Positions 1 through 7,471 of a stretch of 64,000 nucleotides of DNA are shown piece by piece; the stretch's first letter is position 1; every line of letters begins with the position of its first letter. This DNA comes from Flammeovirga sp. SJP92. Its GTDB lineage: Bacteria; Bacteroidota; Bacteroidia; Cytophagales; Flammeovirgaceae. Below the pieces are notes generated by a model. The model was not told where the DNA came from. It searched no databases and was given only the letters and a program-made list of their open reading frames with translations. The stretch lies in the NCBI RefSeq assembly GCF_001583495.1, contig NZ_LQAQ01000031.1, forward strand, positions 1 to 64,000. The letters are read 5' to 3'. Both the position numbers and the translations under genes were made by a program.

Positions 1-163
1 TATTGGGTAGATTCTTATGAATATCAAACAAAGAAATCCATCGGTAAGCCGTATGAGGGAAAACTTCACGTACGGTTTGATGAAGGGGGTTCTGATAGTT
101 TTCTCAATATGATTACATTTATAATTATTTAAACTGAGAGAGCTATCAGGCTCTACTCTACTA
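1..163 (+). mobile_element. 3' end of a group II intron (domains V and VI)
   Basis: Positions 46-78 carry a domain V-like hairpin: AAGCCGTA pairs with TACGGTTT around an internal GAGGGAAAACTTCACG segment, very close to the catalytic domain V of bacterial group II introns. It is followed by a domain VI-like stem in which 92-106 (CTGATAG...TCTCA) pairs with 135-149 (TGAGAGAGCTATCAG), with only G-U deviations. The intron probably ends in the CTACTCTACTA stretch (about 151-163), ten bases before the next start codon. The window edge removes the rest, so the reverse transcriptase and the 5' half cannot be assessed. The exact 3' splice site is inferred. Confidence 0.75.
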
Positions 164-172
164 AAACATTAT

Positions 173-625
173 ATGGAATATTATATATACTTCAAGACAT
201 CTAAATTAAGACCTGATTTCCGTTTGGTTTGTGAATGGGTTTCTGAAAACATACACAACGTAGATACAGAAGGAGATTCTCATAATCCAGCAAGTAAAGA
301 ATGGACTTGGCTCTATTTGTCCAATCGGAAAATTGAAAATGAATATGCCGAAATTGTACAAACAAAGCAGAATTCTGAAGTCTATGAAATAGAATCTTCC
401 AAAGCTGAATTTGGTTACTTCCTTGCCTATTTCCTGAGTATTGAAACCAACGCTCTTATTGCTTTTGACGACAAGTTTGAAAAAACTATTGAACTGGAGG
501 ACTTAAAACAAAAGATAGCGAACTACAACATAGATAAATCCTTGAAAAGGACAGAAAATAGTATTTGGAGAAAGGCAACACTTGAAGAACCCTACCCAAA
601 TGAAGAACCGAACTGCATAATATGA
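173..625 (+). CDS. hypothetical protein, 150 aa
   Basis: An acidic, soluble protein rich in Glu, Asn and aromatic residues, with no signal peptide or membrane segment. I do not recognise a family. It starts ten bases after the inferred intron end, so the intron sits directly in its upstream region and may have changed its expression. Its stop overlaps the next start (ATGA), which points to translational coupling with the two lipoprotein genes that follow. All three belong to the accessory stretch of orphan genes in the first 5.4 kb. It could be an immunity-like or otherwise lineage-specific protein, but nothing in the sequence decides this. Confidence 0.6.
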   Translation: MEYYIYFKTSKLRPDFRLVCEWVSENIHNVDTEGDSHNPASKEWTWLYLSNRKIENEYAEIVQTKQNSEVYEIESSKAEFGYFLAYFLSIETNALIAFDDKFEKTIELEDLKQKIANYNIDKSLKRTENSIWRKATLEEPYPNEEPNCII

Positions 626-1173
626 AAATATACGGATTAATAATATTGACTTTTTTATTTCATTCCTGTCATTCGGAGTCGGAAAAGCTGTTTTGGATAA
701 ACGAAAACACAGAACATCGAAGTGATTTTTTGTACATGGCAGAGTCAACAAATGCATTGCCGATTTCAGCTGATAGTGTTCGATTTTTCTTGAATTGGGC
801 TGAAATCAAAGAAACTCGACTTCTTGAATCTGATATTTTTACAAATGACACAATATTACCTGAGCCTGCAACATTCAAAGACTTTGGAGAGATTTATAAG
901 ACTGATAACTTTAGACTACATGTAATATTCAGAGATGGAAATGATACTATTGGTCGAGATTATAAATTTATGCTTAGAACCTACTCGCAAGATTGGAAAA
1001 TAATTGACTCTTATGATTTGGCGATTTGGAATAGAAGAGCAGACAAGTATTGTTTTGGCTCAATTAATAATAAGCTGATTATTGGGAGAAAATGTATAAA
1101 CTCTGATTTTGTGGAAATAATGCAGATTGCTGGTAATGGAAAAATAATTGCGACCTCGTTTCATAAACCATGA
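622..1173 (+). CDS. hypothetical lipoprotein, 183 aa
   Basis: The N-terminus MKIYGLIILTFLFHSC is a type II signal peptide with the lipid-modified Cys at residue 16. The mature protein has no recognised domain; it contains a Tyr/Trp-rich middle (YSQDWKIIDSYDLAIWNRR) and ends in short beta-strand-like segments. The start overlaps the stop of the upstream gene by four bases, and its own stop overlaps the next start in the same way, giving a tight three-gene operon. It is probably anchored in the periplasm or outer membrane. The function is unknown. Confidence 0.65.
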   Translation: MKIYGLIILTFLFHSCHSESEKLFWINENTEHRSDFLYMAESTNALPISADSVRFFLNWAEIKETRLLESDIFTNDTILPEPATFKDFGEIYKTDNFRLHVIFRDGNDTIGRDYKFMLRTYSQDWKIIDSYDLAIWNRRADKYCFGSINNKLIIGRKCINSDFVEIMQIAGNGKIIATSFHKP

Positions 1174-1511
1174 GAAATATAATTCGATACATATTCCTAA
1201 TAGGAATCATTTGTTTATCATGTTCTGAAAATCACAGAATTGATTTTGATTCAGAAATATGGAAAAACTGGGTTGAAACAGAATCAACAATGTCGTTAAG
1301 ATGGGATATGAGAAAAGACTTGCTTAAAAAGCATAAACTAATTAACCTTAACGAAAGAGAAATAATTGAATTGCTTGGAGAGCCAGAACAAAGATACAGT
1401 AACACATACCAATATAACTTGGGTGTGGCTAGACATGGAATTGATTATGGAACCCTAACAATTGAGTTTGAAAATGAAAAAGTTATTGACTTTAAAATAT
1501 CAAGAGGATAA
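1170..1511 (+). CDS. small lipoprotein with BamE/SmpA-like tail, 113 aa
   Basis: A lipobox (IICLSC) ends the signal sequence. The C-terminal half has the pattern of small BamE/SmpA-type folds: a helix followed by LNEREIIELLGEPEQ, a Tyr-containing strand, and a final strand pair LTIEFENEKVIDFKI. Family members of that fold are small envelope lipoproteins that often help assemble or inhibit other proteins. The assignment to the fold is by pattern only. It is the last gene of the ATGA-coupled trio. The operon ends in a long imperfect palindrome that starts ten bases after the stop codon. Confidence 0.6.
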   Translation: MRNIIRYIFLIGIICLSCSENHRIDFDSEIWKNWVETESTMSLRWDMRKDLLKKHKLINLNEREIIELLGEPEQRYSNTYQYNLGVARHGIDYGTLTIEFENEKVIDFKISRG

Positions 1512-1521
1512 GGAACAACTG

Positions 1522-1716
1522 GCTACAACAATGTATAAAAAACATAAGTGGCTCAGTGGTTTACAGGACTTTGGTACATTTAATCAGCTACTAAAAATCT
1601 GTAATTTGGTAGGTTGTTTTAAAACTTTTTTATAGCAAAACGCAGATTTGGCTCAGTGCAACTTGACAGGTAAGAACTTCGAAATCACTTATGTTTCTTA
1701 TACTTAACGTTGTAGC
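1522..1716. repeat. long imperfect palindrome, attC-like
   Basis: The arms 1522-1550 (GCTACAAC...AACATAAGTG) and 1686-1716 (CACTTATGTT...GTTGTAGC) are inverted copies apart from a few unpaired bases and one substitution. Inside, AAATCTG near 1597 can pair with CAGATTT near 1642. The element starts immediately after the operon and ends just before the next gene. A long single-strand foldable site with extrahelical bases and GTTG/CAAC at the tips is what integron attC sites look like. The core 7-mers differ from the classical RYYYAAC/GTTRRRY consensus, so attC identity is a hypothesis. No terminator-like T run is present. Confidence 0.5.
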
Positions 1717-1728
1717 ATATTAAAAAAT

Positions 1729-2388
1729 ATGGAAATAGAAATATATATAACAGTAATCCTAATTGGAGCAATCATTTGGTTTGTTTCAAAGCGTTACTCA
1801 GGACATTTGTCATCACTAATGCATCAAGGCTTTAATGTGAATAAAAGCAATATCACTAAATCAATATTTTATCATGAAGATGATTACCTTCAGGTAGAAA
1901 TAGTTCCTAATGAAAACTTTAAAGAATTAATTTCTCAAGCAGAAAATATTAAATATTTTGAAGGATCAAATTATACAGAAGATGGTTATAAAGATATAAT
2001 TGTAAGAGATGAAAAAGAGTATCTATTGAAACAAAGAGAAATTGATCCAAAAAATCTCGACATAATCTTTTCAAAATTAAGTTTAGATAGATCTGAAGAA
2101 ATATCTACAGGAATAATACCAGGAGAGTTTATTTGTAAAGATACTATTGGATACGGAGAGGATTACAATGGAATATTCTTCAATTATAAAACTGATTATG
2201 TAACAAATATTTGGGTAGTTGGTACACCCGATGTTGAAAAAGTAAACTTAATACAAGTGCTGAATGAGATTGGTGTAAAGTGGAACTTACTATTAATGGA
2301 TTGGAACACACTTGAATTAATTGATTTAAAGAGTATAGAACATATTGAAAAATATCTATCTGAAAACATGCTACAACAACAGAGCTAA
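1729..2388 (+). CDS. hypothetical membrane-anchored protein, 219 aa
   Basis: A single N-terminal membrane helix (about residues 3-19, IYITVILIGAIIWFVS) is followed by about 200 hydrophilic, acidic residues without a recognised domain. Short motifs such as KNLDIIFSKLSL and NIWVVGTPDVEKVNLIQVLNE look like alternating helices and strands of a soluble domain. It starts 12 bases after a long palindrome and is followed by about 300 bp containing a gene relic. It stands alone as a cassette-like unit. The function is unknown; a role in conflict or immunity would be a guess from context only. Confidence 0.6.
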   Translation: MEIEIYITVILIGAIIWFVSKRYSGHLSSLMHQGFNVNKSNITKSIFYHEDDYLQVEIVPNENFKELISQAENIKYFEGSNYTEDGYKDIIVRDEKEYLLKQREIDPKNLDIIFSKLSLDRSEEISTGIIPGEFICKDTIGYGEDYNGIFFNYKTDYVTNIWVVGTPDVEKVNLIQVLNEIGVKWNLLLMDWNTLELIDLKSIEHIEKYLSENMLQQQS

Positions 2389-2420
2389 TCTCCATGTTTG
2401 GGTAATGCGTCCTCTCGTAG

Positions 2421-2594
2421 TTTAGCCATCACTTGGTCTTTAGTTTTGAATTTCACAAACAAGGAACAATACAAGCTGAAAGGGATAAAATGAAAGACAG
2501 CATCTTAGAAAAATATAATTTCCCTATCTTGCGTTTTGGTACAAATGAAAGTAAGGAGAAAGATAAATTGATCAATAAGCTCAATGAACTTTAG
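2421..2594 (+). pseudogene. C-terminal relic of a DUF2726-like gene
   Basis: This frame is open from the stop at 2418-2420 to the TAG at 2592-2594 and has no usable start. It encodes about 57 residues including FEFHKQGTIQAERDKMKD and KYNFPILRFGTNES. That matches the end of DUF2726-type nuclease-fold proteins, in which a Phe/Asp-containing strand is followed by an R(D/E)-x-K-D helix and a PILR(L/F)xTNES strand. The 5' part of the gene is missing, so this is a fragment. The remaining intergenic sequence around it (2389-2687) shows only a small hairpin at 2630-2660 (CACAAGTA/TACTTGTG). Family naming is from memory of the pattern. Confidence 0.5.
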
Positions 2595-2687
2595 GGTTTG
2601 AAGTCAACAGACTGCTTCAAAAAATAAGACACAAGTAACGACTTCATCTTAATACTTGTGCCAGTTAGAAATTAATAAACTATTGAA

Positions 2688-3329
2688 ATGATGCTCAGAT
2701 TAAAGACTATATCCACTACAAATACTAAAGAATATGAGTATTTATTTATTGATGAGTTTAATCAAAATAAAACCTTCTTATCCAGTAATCCTTTTTTATT
2801 AGAGGTGGAACATGATTATCATGAGAATATAAAATACCTCTTTAAGTTGGATAAATATAGGTTCTATATTTTGGCTACTGTTTTTCTAGTAGATGTTTTG
2901 GTAAGTTATTTTTTTGAATATACAAGTAATTTAAAATGGTATACAGATTTTATTGCGATAACTATTTCTAGTCTATGTATCTATAGAGAATCTATTTATT
3001 GTAAGAAATTTTATGAAGATTATTCAATAAAAGATATAAAAATACTGGGTGTATACGAAAAAAGTAGTGAAGATGGAGTTTCCTATAAAGTGAAATATCA
3101 ATATGAACAAAAGGAGCAAGAAATAGTTAATGAGTTTTCAACATCCAATAAAAATTTCAGAGAAAAAAAATACTTTGCTCAAGTATCTAATCAATATCCA
3201 TTAATACATTGTTTATCTCATAAGGATGAAAGTTTTTTTCCTATGAAAGATATAAAGGTTTTAATACCTATCGTCTTATTAGTATTCTTAAGTTTTATAA
3301 AATTGATTTTTAATTTACTTTATAGTTGA
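2688..3329 (+). CDS. hypothetical membrane protein, 213 aa
   Basis: About 55 N-terminal residues are soluble. Two membrane helices follow (about 58-76 and 85-99), then a soluble middle rich in Lys, Glu and Tyr, and a last helix at the C-terminus (about 189-211). The middle segment (ILGVYEKSSEDGVSYKVKYQY) looks like a small beta domain, somewhat like DUF3592-type membrane proteins, but no diagnostic motif is seen. The start is the first of two adjacent ATG/M codons. It stands alone between two decayed DUF2726-like tails and belongs to the accessory stretch. Confidence 0.6.
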   Translation: MMLRLKTISTTNTKEYEYLFIDEFNQNKTFLSSNPFLLEVEHDYHENIKYLFKLDKYRFYILATVFLVDVLVSYFFEYTSNLKWYTDFIAITISSLCIYRESIYCKKFYEDYSIKDIKILGVYEKSSEDGVSYKVKYQYEQKEQEIVNEFSTSNKNFREKKYFAQVSNQYPLIHCLSHKDESFFPMKDIKVLIPIVLLVFLSFIKLIFNLLYS

Positions 3330-3370
3330 GACTTCTAGTATTCAAACTCCCTCACTATTCGTAGTTTCAA

Positions 3371-3551
3371 GCCGATAGGCATTACTATGTATTTCATTAT
3401 TGTTTAAGTTTATAACTTATAAAAGTAAAAAACAGTATTAGGCCTATTATGTTATAAGTCAAAGACTTTGGACAATTACTAGTTCTCAGTAACGCCTATC
3501 GTCTTAATACTAAGAACAGAAGAGATTAATAAGCTGAATGAATTACACCAT
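3371..3551 (+). repeat. palindrome and second relic tail in intergenic space
   Basis: Arms 3371-3386 and 3488-3503 (GCCGATAGGCATTACT against the reverse of AGTAACGCCTATCGTC) match at 14 of 16 positions. A smaller pair lies inside (ACTTATAA near 3415, TTATAAGT near 3452). Overlapping the right arm, the frame 3486-3551 reads to a stop as LILRTEEINKLNELHH. It shares INKLNEL with the end of the relic at 2421-2594 and may be a second decayed copy of the same tail. Nothing else is seen between 3330 and 3553. Confidence 0.4.
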
Positions 3552-3553
3552 TA

Positions 3554-4147
3554 ATGATGAACCATAAGTACTTATTTATAATATATCTATTGACTTTCAC
3601 TTTGAGTTCGTGTACCAACACAAATAAGCATGAATCAATAAAGATCCTAGAAAGTCATAAAGGGTATCCTAAATTAGCGACCTCATTTAAAGAACTTCAT
3701 AAAGTTGATAGAAACTTTATAACAGAAAACTATGCTCATAACTTTTGTGAAGGACAATTTGACTGCCTCATCGATGTTGGAGAATTTAAAAATGTACATC
3801 TTATAGCAAAACATGAGAACTTATGCTGTTTATGTGTACCTGTCAGAGAATCTTTTGATATTTTAATCAATAAAGAAGGAAAGTATTTGTCTGATAATAT
3901 GCTTATAGATAATGTTGAGGAAATCAATCATCAAATTTCTAAATATCTGGTGTCGAGGAATCAAGATTATAATTTCATACAAATCCTCTATGACACGTCT
4001 AGTTCAGAAGAGGTATTAGTAGGGGCAATTGAACAGATAGGAATTGGATATAAGAGTTATTTAAAAAATCAATCAGATTCAAAACTAACAATTGATGAAT
4101 TAAAGGAAGAGTACCCTTTGAAGTTGACAATATTTAGATCTTTATAA
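3554..4147 (+). CDS. hypothetical lipoprotein, 197 aa
   Basis: The signal peptide ends in the lipobox TLSSC, giving a lipidated Cys at about residue 20. The mature part contains five further Cys in two clusters (FCEGQFDC near residues 65-70 and the CCLC run with its neighbours near 97-100), unusual for a periplasmic lipoprotein and compatible with disulfides or metal binding. The C-terminal half is helical and acidic. No family is recognised. It is followed after 51 bp by a small membrane protein on the same strand, so the two may be cotranscribed. Confidence 0.6.
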   Translation: MMNHKYLFIIYLLTFTLSSCTNTNKHESIKILESHKGYPKLATSFKELHKVDRNFITENYAHNFCEGQFDCLIDVGEFKNVHLIAKHENLCCLCVPVRESFDILINKEGKYLSDNMLIDNVEEINHQISKYLVSRNQDYNFIQILYDTSSSEEVLVGAIEQIGIGYKSYLKNQSDSKLTIDELKEEYPLKLTIFRSL

Positions 4148-4198
4148 AAACTATAAAACGGAAGAACATTTTTTCAACCAATTATTCAAGTCATAAAA

Positions 4199-4678
4199 AT
4201 GAAGGAAAGAATAGCTTCAAAAGCGCAATTCCTCCTATTGATTCTCTTTGTAATTAAGTTGATAGGAGTTACAATTGATCAATATTGGTATGTGACATAT
4301 GGATATCTTAGTTATTCTAATTTATCATTAGAACTAATACTATCTATAAAGCAGTTACTATTGACCTTTACTGAGCAGTTAGTTCTATTGATAAGTATTT
4401 TGTCCCTGTTTATCAGGTCAAAATATAGTTTAATAATGATAAACCTTTTTTCTTATTTAAGTGTATCAGGAGGTTTATTCAAGATGTATTCTGAAAGTAA
4501 CATTGACTTAGGTTTAGGCTTTTTAATATTTGGATTAGTTTGTGTCGTTTTGGGTAATTCAAAAAATACATTGAAAAGCTATGGAATAGGTTTCCTATCA
4601 AAACAGCAATTTTTTCAGAACCTAATATCTTTTGCAAGTATGGGGTTATTACTGTTCTTATTAATTGCAGTTTTGTAG
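4199..4678 (+). CDS. hypothetical integral membrane protein, 159 aa
   Basis: Nearly the whole protein is hydrophobic, with four to five helices (about residues 10-27, 50-72, 76-95, 102-119 and 141-159) and short Lys-containing loops. No catalytic or transport motif is visible. The 51-bp gap to the preceding lipoprotein gene suggests a two-gene unit. The following 117 bp hold two small palindromes (CCATTTTCAAATGG near 4722 and ATGACAAACTTGTCAT near 4751) but no clear terminator. Confidence 0.55.
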   Translation: MKERIASKAQFLLLILFVIKLIGVTIDQYWYVTYGYLSYSNLSLELILSIKQLLLTFTEQLVLLISILSLFIRSKYSLIMINLFSYLSVSGGLFKMYSESNIDLGLGFLIFGLVCVVLGNSKNTLKSYGIGFLSKQQFFQNLISFASMGLLLFLLIAVL

Positions 4679-4795
4679 CCCTGATTGCTATTTTAAAAGA
4701 GAAAAATTAACTTGTAAAAGCCATTTTCAAATGGTCTATCATGAAATTAAAATGACAAACTTGTCATATGCTTTTAACAATTAAAAGATTTACTA

Positions 4796-5383
4796 ATGCA
4801 AACAATTGATTATTTAAAACAAACTATTACATCTGGTATTAAATTCATGTCCTTTTCGGAGCCAGAAGATATTGACAATAAATCATTTCCGAATGAAATT
4901 GTTGATATAATCAAAAATTATGGAGCAAACTTCCTCCTTAATGGGCAGGAGATTCATATTCATTTAGATTATCATGATTTTAATGGATTAGTGAATAATG
5001 GAATTGAAATTTCTAATGACGGTGCAGGTAATACTTGGGTAGTTGAAGTTAATGAAAATTTAGAATGCGAAGCTGTTTATTTCTGTTGTCATGATCCAGC
5101 TTATTTAGAAAAGCAATCTGATTCATTGTATGAATTTTTTCAGCAAGTTATCAGAGATGAGGTTTTGGACATTGAAGGAACAACAATAGAACCGATTAAG
5201 GAAATTGATCCTAATTTATTGAACGAGTTTTCAATTGATGAGAAAAGTAAACTTAAAGAAAAAGTTTTAATCGATTTTTCATCCAATATGACAGCTGGAG
5301 ATAGTTTTGATTGGGATGAATTTGGTGCAAATACAATTATAGTGAAACATAAGAAAAAAGAAATGTGGTTATTAATGAAGTAA
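4796..5383 (+). CDS. SMI1/KNR4 (SUKH) family protein, 195 aa
   Basis: Residues about 15-130 follow the SUKH fold: an N-terminal helix with FPNEIVDIIKNYG, a strand with the polar turn SNDGAGNTWVVEV, then VYFCCHDP and the helix SDSLYEFFQQVI. Bacterial SUKH proteins are best known as immunity proteins against polymorphic toxins. About 65 residues after the domain look like a second small helical part. No toxin gene lies next to it, so it would be an orphan immunity gene or one with another binding role. It is the last gene of the accessory + strand run. Confidence 0.75.
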   Translation: MQTIDYLKQTITSGIKFMSFSEPEDIDNKSFPNEIVDIIKNYGANFLLNGQEIHIHLDYHDFNGLVNNGIEISNDGAGNTWVVEVNENLECEAVYFCCHDPAYLEKQSDSLYEFFQQVIRDEVLDIEGTTIEPIKEIDPNLLNEFSIDEKSKLKEKVLIDFSSNMTAGDSFDWDEFGANTIIVKHKKKEMWLLMK

Positions 5384-5938
5384 CTCTGTTTTCTTTCTAG
5401 TAGTCAATAGGCTTCTTCAGAAAGGTACTACTGACAACTTCGTCTTTTAACAATGCAGGTTTCTCTGCACCTTTCAATATACAAGTACTTGGACAAAAGA
5501 AAAGGAAAAATAATATACGTGCACTATGACCAAAGTTATGGGCTGGTGATGTTGACTCCACCAACACTAAAGTGTTGCTTACGTTATCAATCTTCAAGAC
5601 TTTAGCCTTGATTAGGTTGTTGTATCACCTGCCCATAGTTTTAACTATAGTACAAGAAACATTCGTTTACTTTTGTCCTAGATTAGCCGTACCAAAGAAA
5701 GTTTTAGAATATTTATTGTATTTAGAAATCAGGAGATTTCTGATGATTTGTAGGACACGAATGATGCTTACGCTTAACATTCGCGGCAGTAGGCTTTTTA
5801 CTTAATATGTTTAGCGCTTCTCCCTTCAAAGCCTTGAATTTTTTGCTTCAAGAAAAAATGAAGAAGCTTGGAAGTAGGACCTTAATGCTTGCAGAAATGC
5901 CAATTTACAGTTGATGATAATTTGTACTTAAAAACATA
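5384..5938. repeat. gene-free stretch with a long palindrome
   Basis: No convincing gene lies here; the short open frames have no start context or family resemblance. Positions 5532-5550 (AAAGTTATGGGCTGGTGAT) and 5624-5642 (ATCACCTGCCCATAGTTTT) are inverted copies at 16 of 19 positions. A small hairpin AACACT/AGTGTT lies between them near 5564-5577. The GTTATGGGC and GCCCATA tips again recall integron attC tips. This is the fourth foldable intergenic element in the first 6 kb. Confidence 0.4.
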
Positions 5939-5967
5939 GTATGCTAAACCGAAACGATTTAGCATAC
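5939..5967 (-). terminator. terminator of the cytidylate-kinase-like gene
   Basis: A perfect 10-bp stem (GTATGCTAAA/TTTAGCATAC) with a 9-base loop, followed on the - strand by ACTATGTTTTT. It lies 40 bp downstream of the gene ending at 6007. Confidence 0.7.
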
Positions 5968-6006
5968 CAGAATCTTTGATGTCAAAAAGTGTTGTGTGTA
6001 ATAAAA

Positions 6007-6711
6007 CTATACATTTCTGAGCATTTCATACTCTTTCATTTTTACAAGAGTATATAGCTCATCAGCAAGAGCATCGTTAGAGATATTTTCTCTGTCGATG
6101 ATTTCATCATAGGTAATTGGAACAGCTTGGGATATAAATTTCAAGAAGTTTTTACGTCTTTTAGCTTTACGTTTTACCACTTCTATAGCGTAGTTTTTTG
6201 GAAGATCGTTTTTGAGTGCATATTGTGTTGAACGGTATTGGTCAGAGGCTTTAACTTTAATTTTAAGACTATTATCCAATCCTTGAGCAAAAAAGCTTGC
6301 TCCTCTTCCTAAGAAGACTACATTACCTCTTTCAAGGTATGAATTGATAACAGTTTGTAAAGCACCTCTTAGGTTGTCGTCTAGTTTATCATGGTAGATA
6401 TCCAAGCCGTACATAATTTGCTCGAAGATGCTTTTGTTTTGAATAGGTACAAACTCATTCAGCTTATCAATGCCTACTTTGAGCTCTTTTGAAATTTGAT
6501 ATAACACTGTTTTATCAATTAATTTCCAAGGCCTCTTCAGCATATCAAACCCCACTTGCTCATCATTAAGTTGTTGTACTAATTTTTCAGCGGCAGGTCT
6601 AATGTTTGTTCCAAACTTCCTAGACAGTGTAACAATCATTCCTTTTGATTCAGGAGTTTTAACTTGTCTATTTTCTATATCTATCAGGTAATTATAAATA
6701 TCGGGTTCCAT
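6007..6711 (-). CDS. cytidylate kinase-like family protein
   Basis: A 234-residue protein resembling the cytidylate-kinase-like P-loop family (PF13189 type). After about 24 residues comes IVTLSRKFGTNIRPAAEKL, the usual start of the nucleotide-binding core with a degenerate P-loop. Near residues 130-143 is GNVVFLGRGASFFA, the conserved second strand. The C-terminal RRKNFLKFI and YDEIIDREN segments match the lid and base-binding part. The substrate of this family is not established. I start it at the ATG at 6711 (MEPDIYN); the upstream in-frame extension to 6798 is rich in Lys/Ile, overlaps a neighbouring terminator and is unlike the family. It is monocistronic, with its own terminator. Confidence 0.8.
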   Translation of the reverse strand: MEPDIYNYLIDIENRQVKTPESKGMIVTLSRKFGTNIRPAAEKLVQQLNDEQVGFDMLKRPWKLIDKTVLYQISKELKVGIDKLNEFVPIQNKSIFEQIMYGLDIYHDKLDDNLRGALQTVINSYLERGNVVFLGRGASFFAQGLDNSLKIKVKASDQYRSTQYALKNDLPKNYAIEVVKRKAKRRKNFLKFISQAVPITYDEIIDRENISNDALADELYTLVKMKEYEMLRNV

Positions 6712-6804
6712 GGCTTTATTATTTTTAGTTGTTCTGGTTATTAATTTATATATGTAAATATTACACTTAAAATGGAATTTTCCGCTAACCAATATCACTA
6801 AAAA

Positions 6805-6834
6805 AAGGTGACTTCATGCAAATGGAGTCACCTT
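6805..6834 (-). terminator. terminator of the methyltransferase gene
   Basis: The stem AAGGTGACT/AGTCACCTT with a 12-base loop is followed on the - strand by a run of seven or more T. It lies 26 bp after the methyltransferase stop. Confidence 0.8.
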
Positions 6835-6860
6835 GAATGCTTTGAAATATATTTTTGTAA

Positions 6861-7430
6861 TTATTTTTTCTTTGCAATAATTATGATCGAATCCTCTTCT
6901 TCAAACTCTTTATAAACTTCAATTTTTAAAATATCAAACTGTTCCTCATAAAGTTCTTGAAGTGTTTCTTCCGATTGATAGTTGACAAAAAGCCCTTTGA
7001 ATATTTCATCACCTTCACCCTTCCAGTAGGAGTGGCAGATAATACCGCTTTTGTTCAAAATATCACTATGCTTTTCCAAAGATTTTTTGATTTCTTCATC
7101 CGTAAGGTGTTGCATTACCTTATTGGCGTAAACTCCATCAAAACGAAGAAAAGTATCTAAAGTAATAGCGTCAAGATGAAGGAATGTACCTGCAGGGTTA
7201 TTTCTTTTCAGGTATTTTACAAACTCCATTGAATAATCAGAACCCACAGCTGTAAATGTCTGACTTAAAATTCTCCAATCTGTTCCTGGGCCAGAACCTA
7301 GTTCCAACAACATGCTTTGAGGTGCAAGATGTTCTTTTAACTTTTCAATTAGTGGTTCACTATTGACTTCCTTGGCCATGTTGATGTATTCCTCAACTCC
7401 CTCTTTACTCAAATAGTACGTTCCTTCCAT
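6861..7430 (-). CDS. class I SAM-dependent methyltransferase, 189 aa
   Basis: Motif I is clear at residues 42-51 (LELGSGPGTD). The acidic end of strand 2 appears in GSDYSMEFVKYLKR, motif III-like LHLDAITL follows, and motif IV-like FDGVYANKVMQHL matches the class I Rossmann fold of small methyltransferases. At 189 residues it is a minimal single-domain enzyme without a substrate-recognition extension, so the substrate (small molecule or protein) cannot be told. It has its own terminator and lies 41 bp beyond the preceding membrane protein gene on the same strand, so it may be transcribed with the sigma-factor pair. Confidence 0.85.
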   Translation of the reverse strand: MEGTYYLSKEGVEEYINMAKEVNSEPLIEKLKEHLAPQSMLLELGSGPGTDWRILSQTFTAVGSDYSMEFVKYLKRNNPAGTFLHLDAITLDTFLRFDGVYANKVMQHLTDEEIKKSLEKHSDILNKSGIICHSYWKGEGDEIFKGLFVNYQSEETLQELYEEQFDILKIEVYKEFEEEDSIIIIAKKK

Positions 7431-7471
7431 TTAGATTAATTTTAGTTCTTGGGATGTTCCTTAACATCCTC

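Noticed and set aside
5397-5805. Two overlapping open frames (5397-5597 on -, 5572-5805 on +) as genes
   Set aside because: Odd composition, no family resemblance, and they lie over a long palindrome in a stretch without other coding signals.
6712-6798. Longer N-terminus for the cytidylate-kinase-like protein
   Set aside because: The extension is Lys/Ile/Tyr-rich and unlike the family; MEPDIYN at 6711 is a better start.
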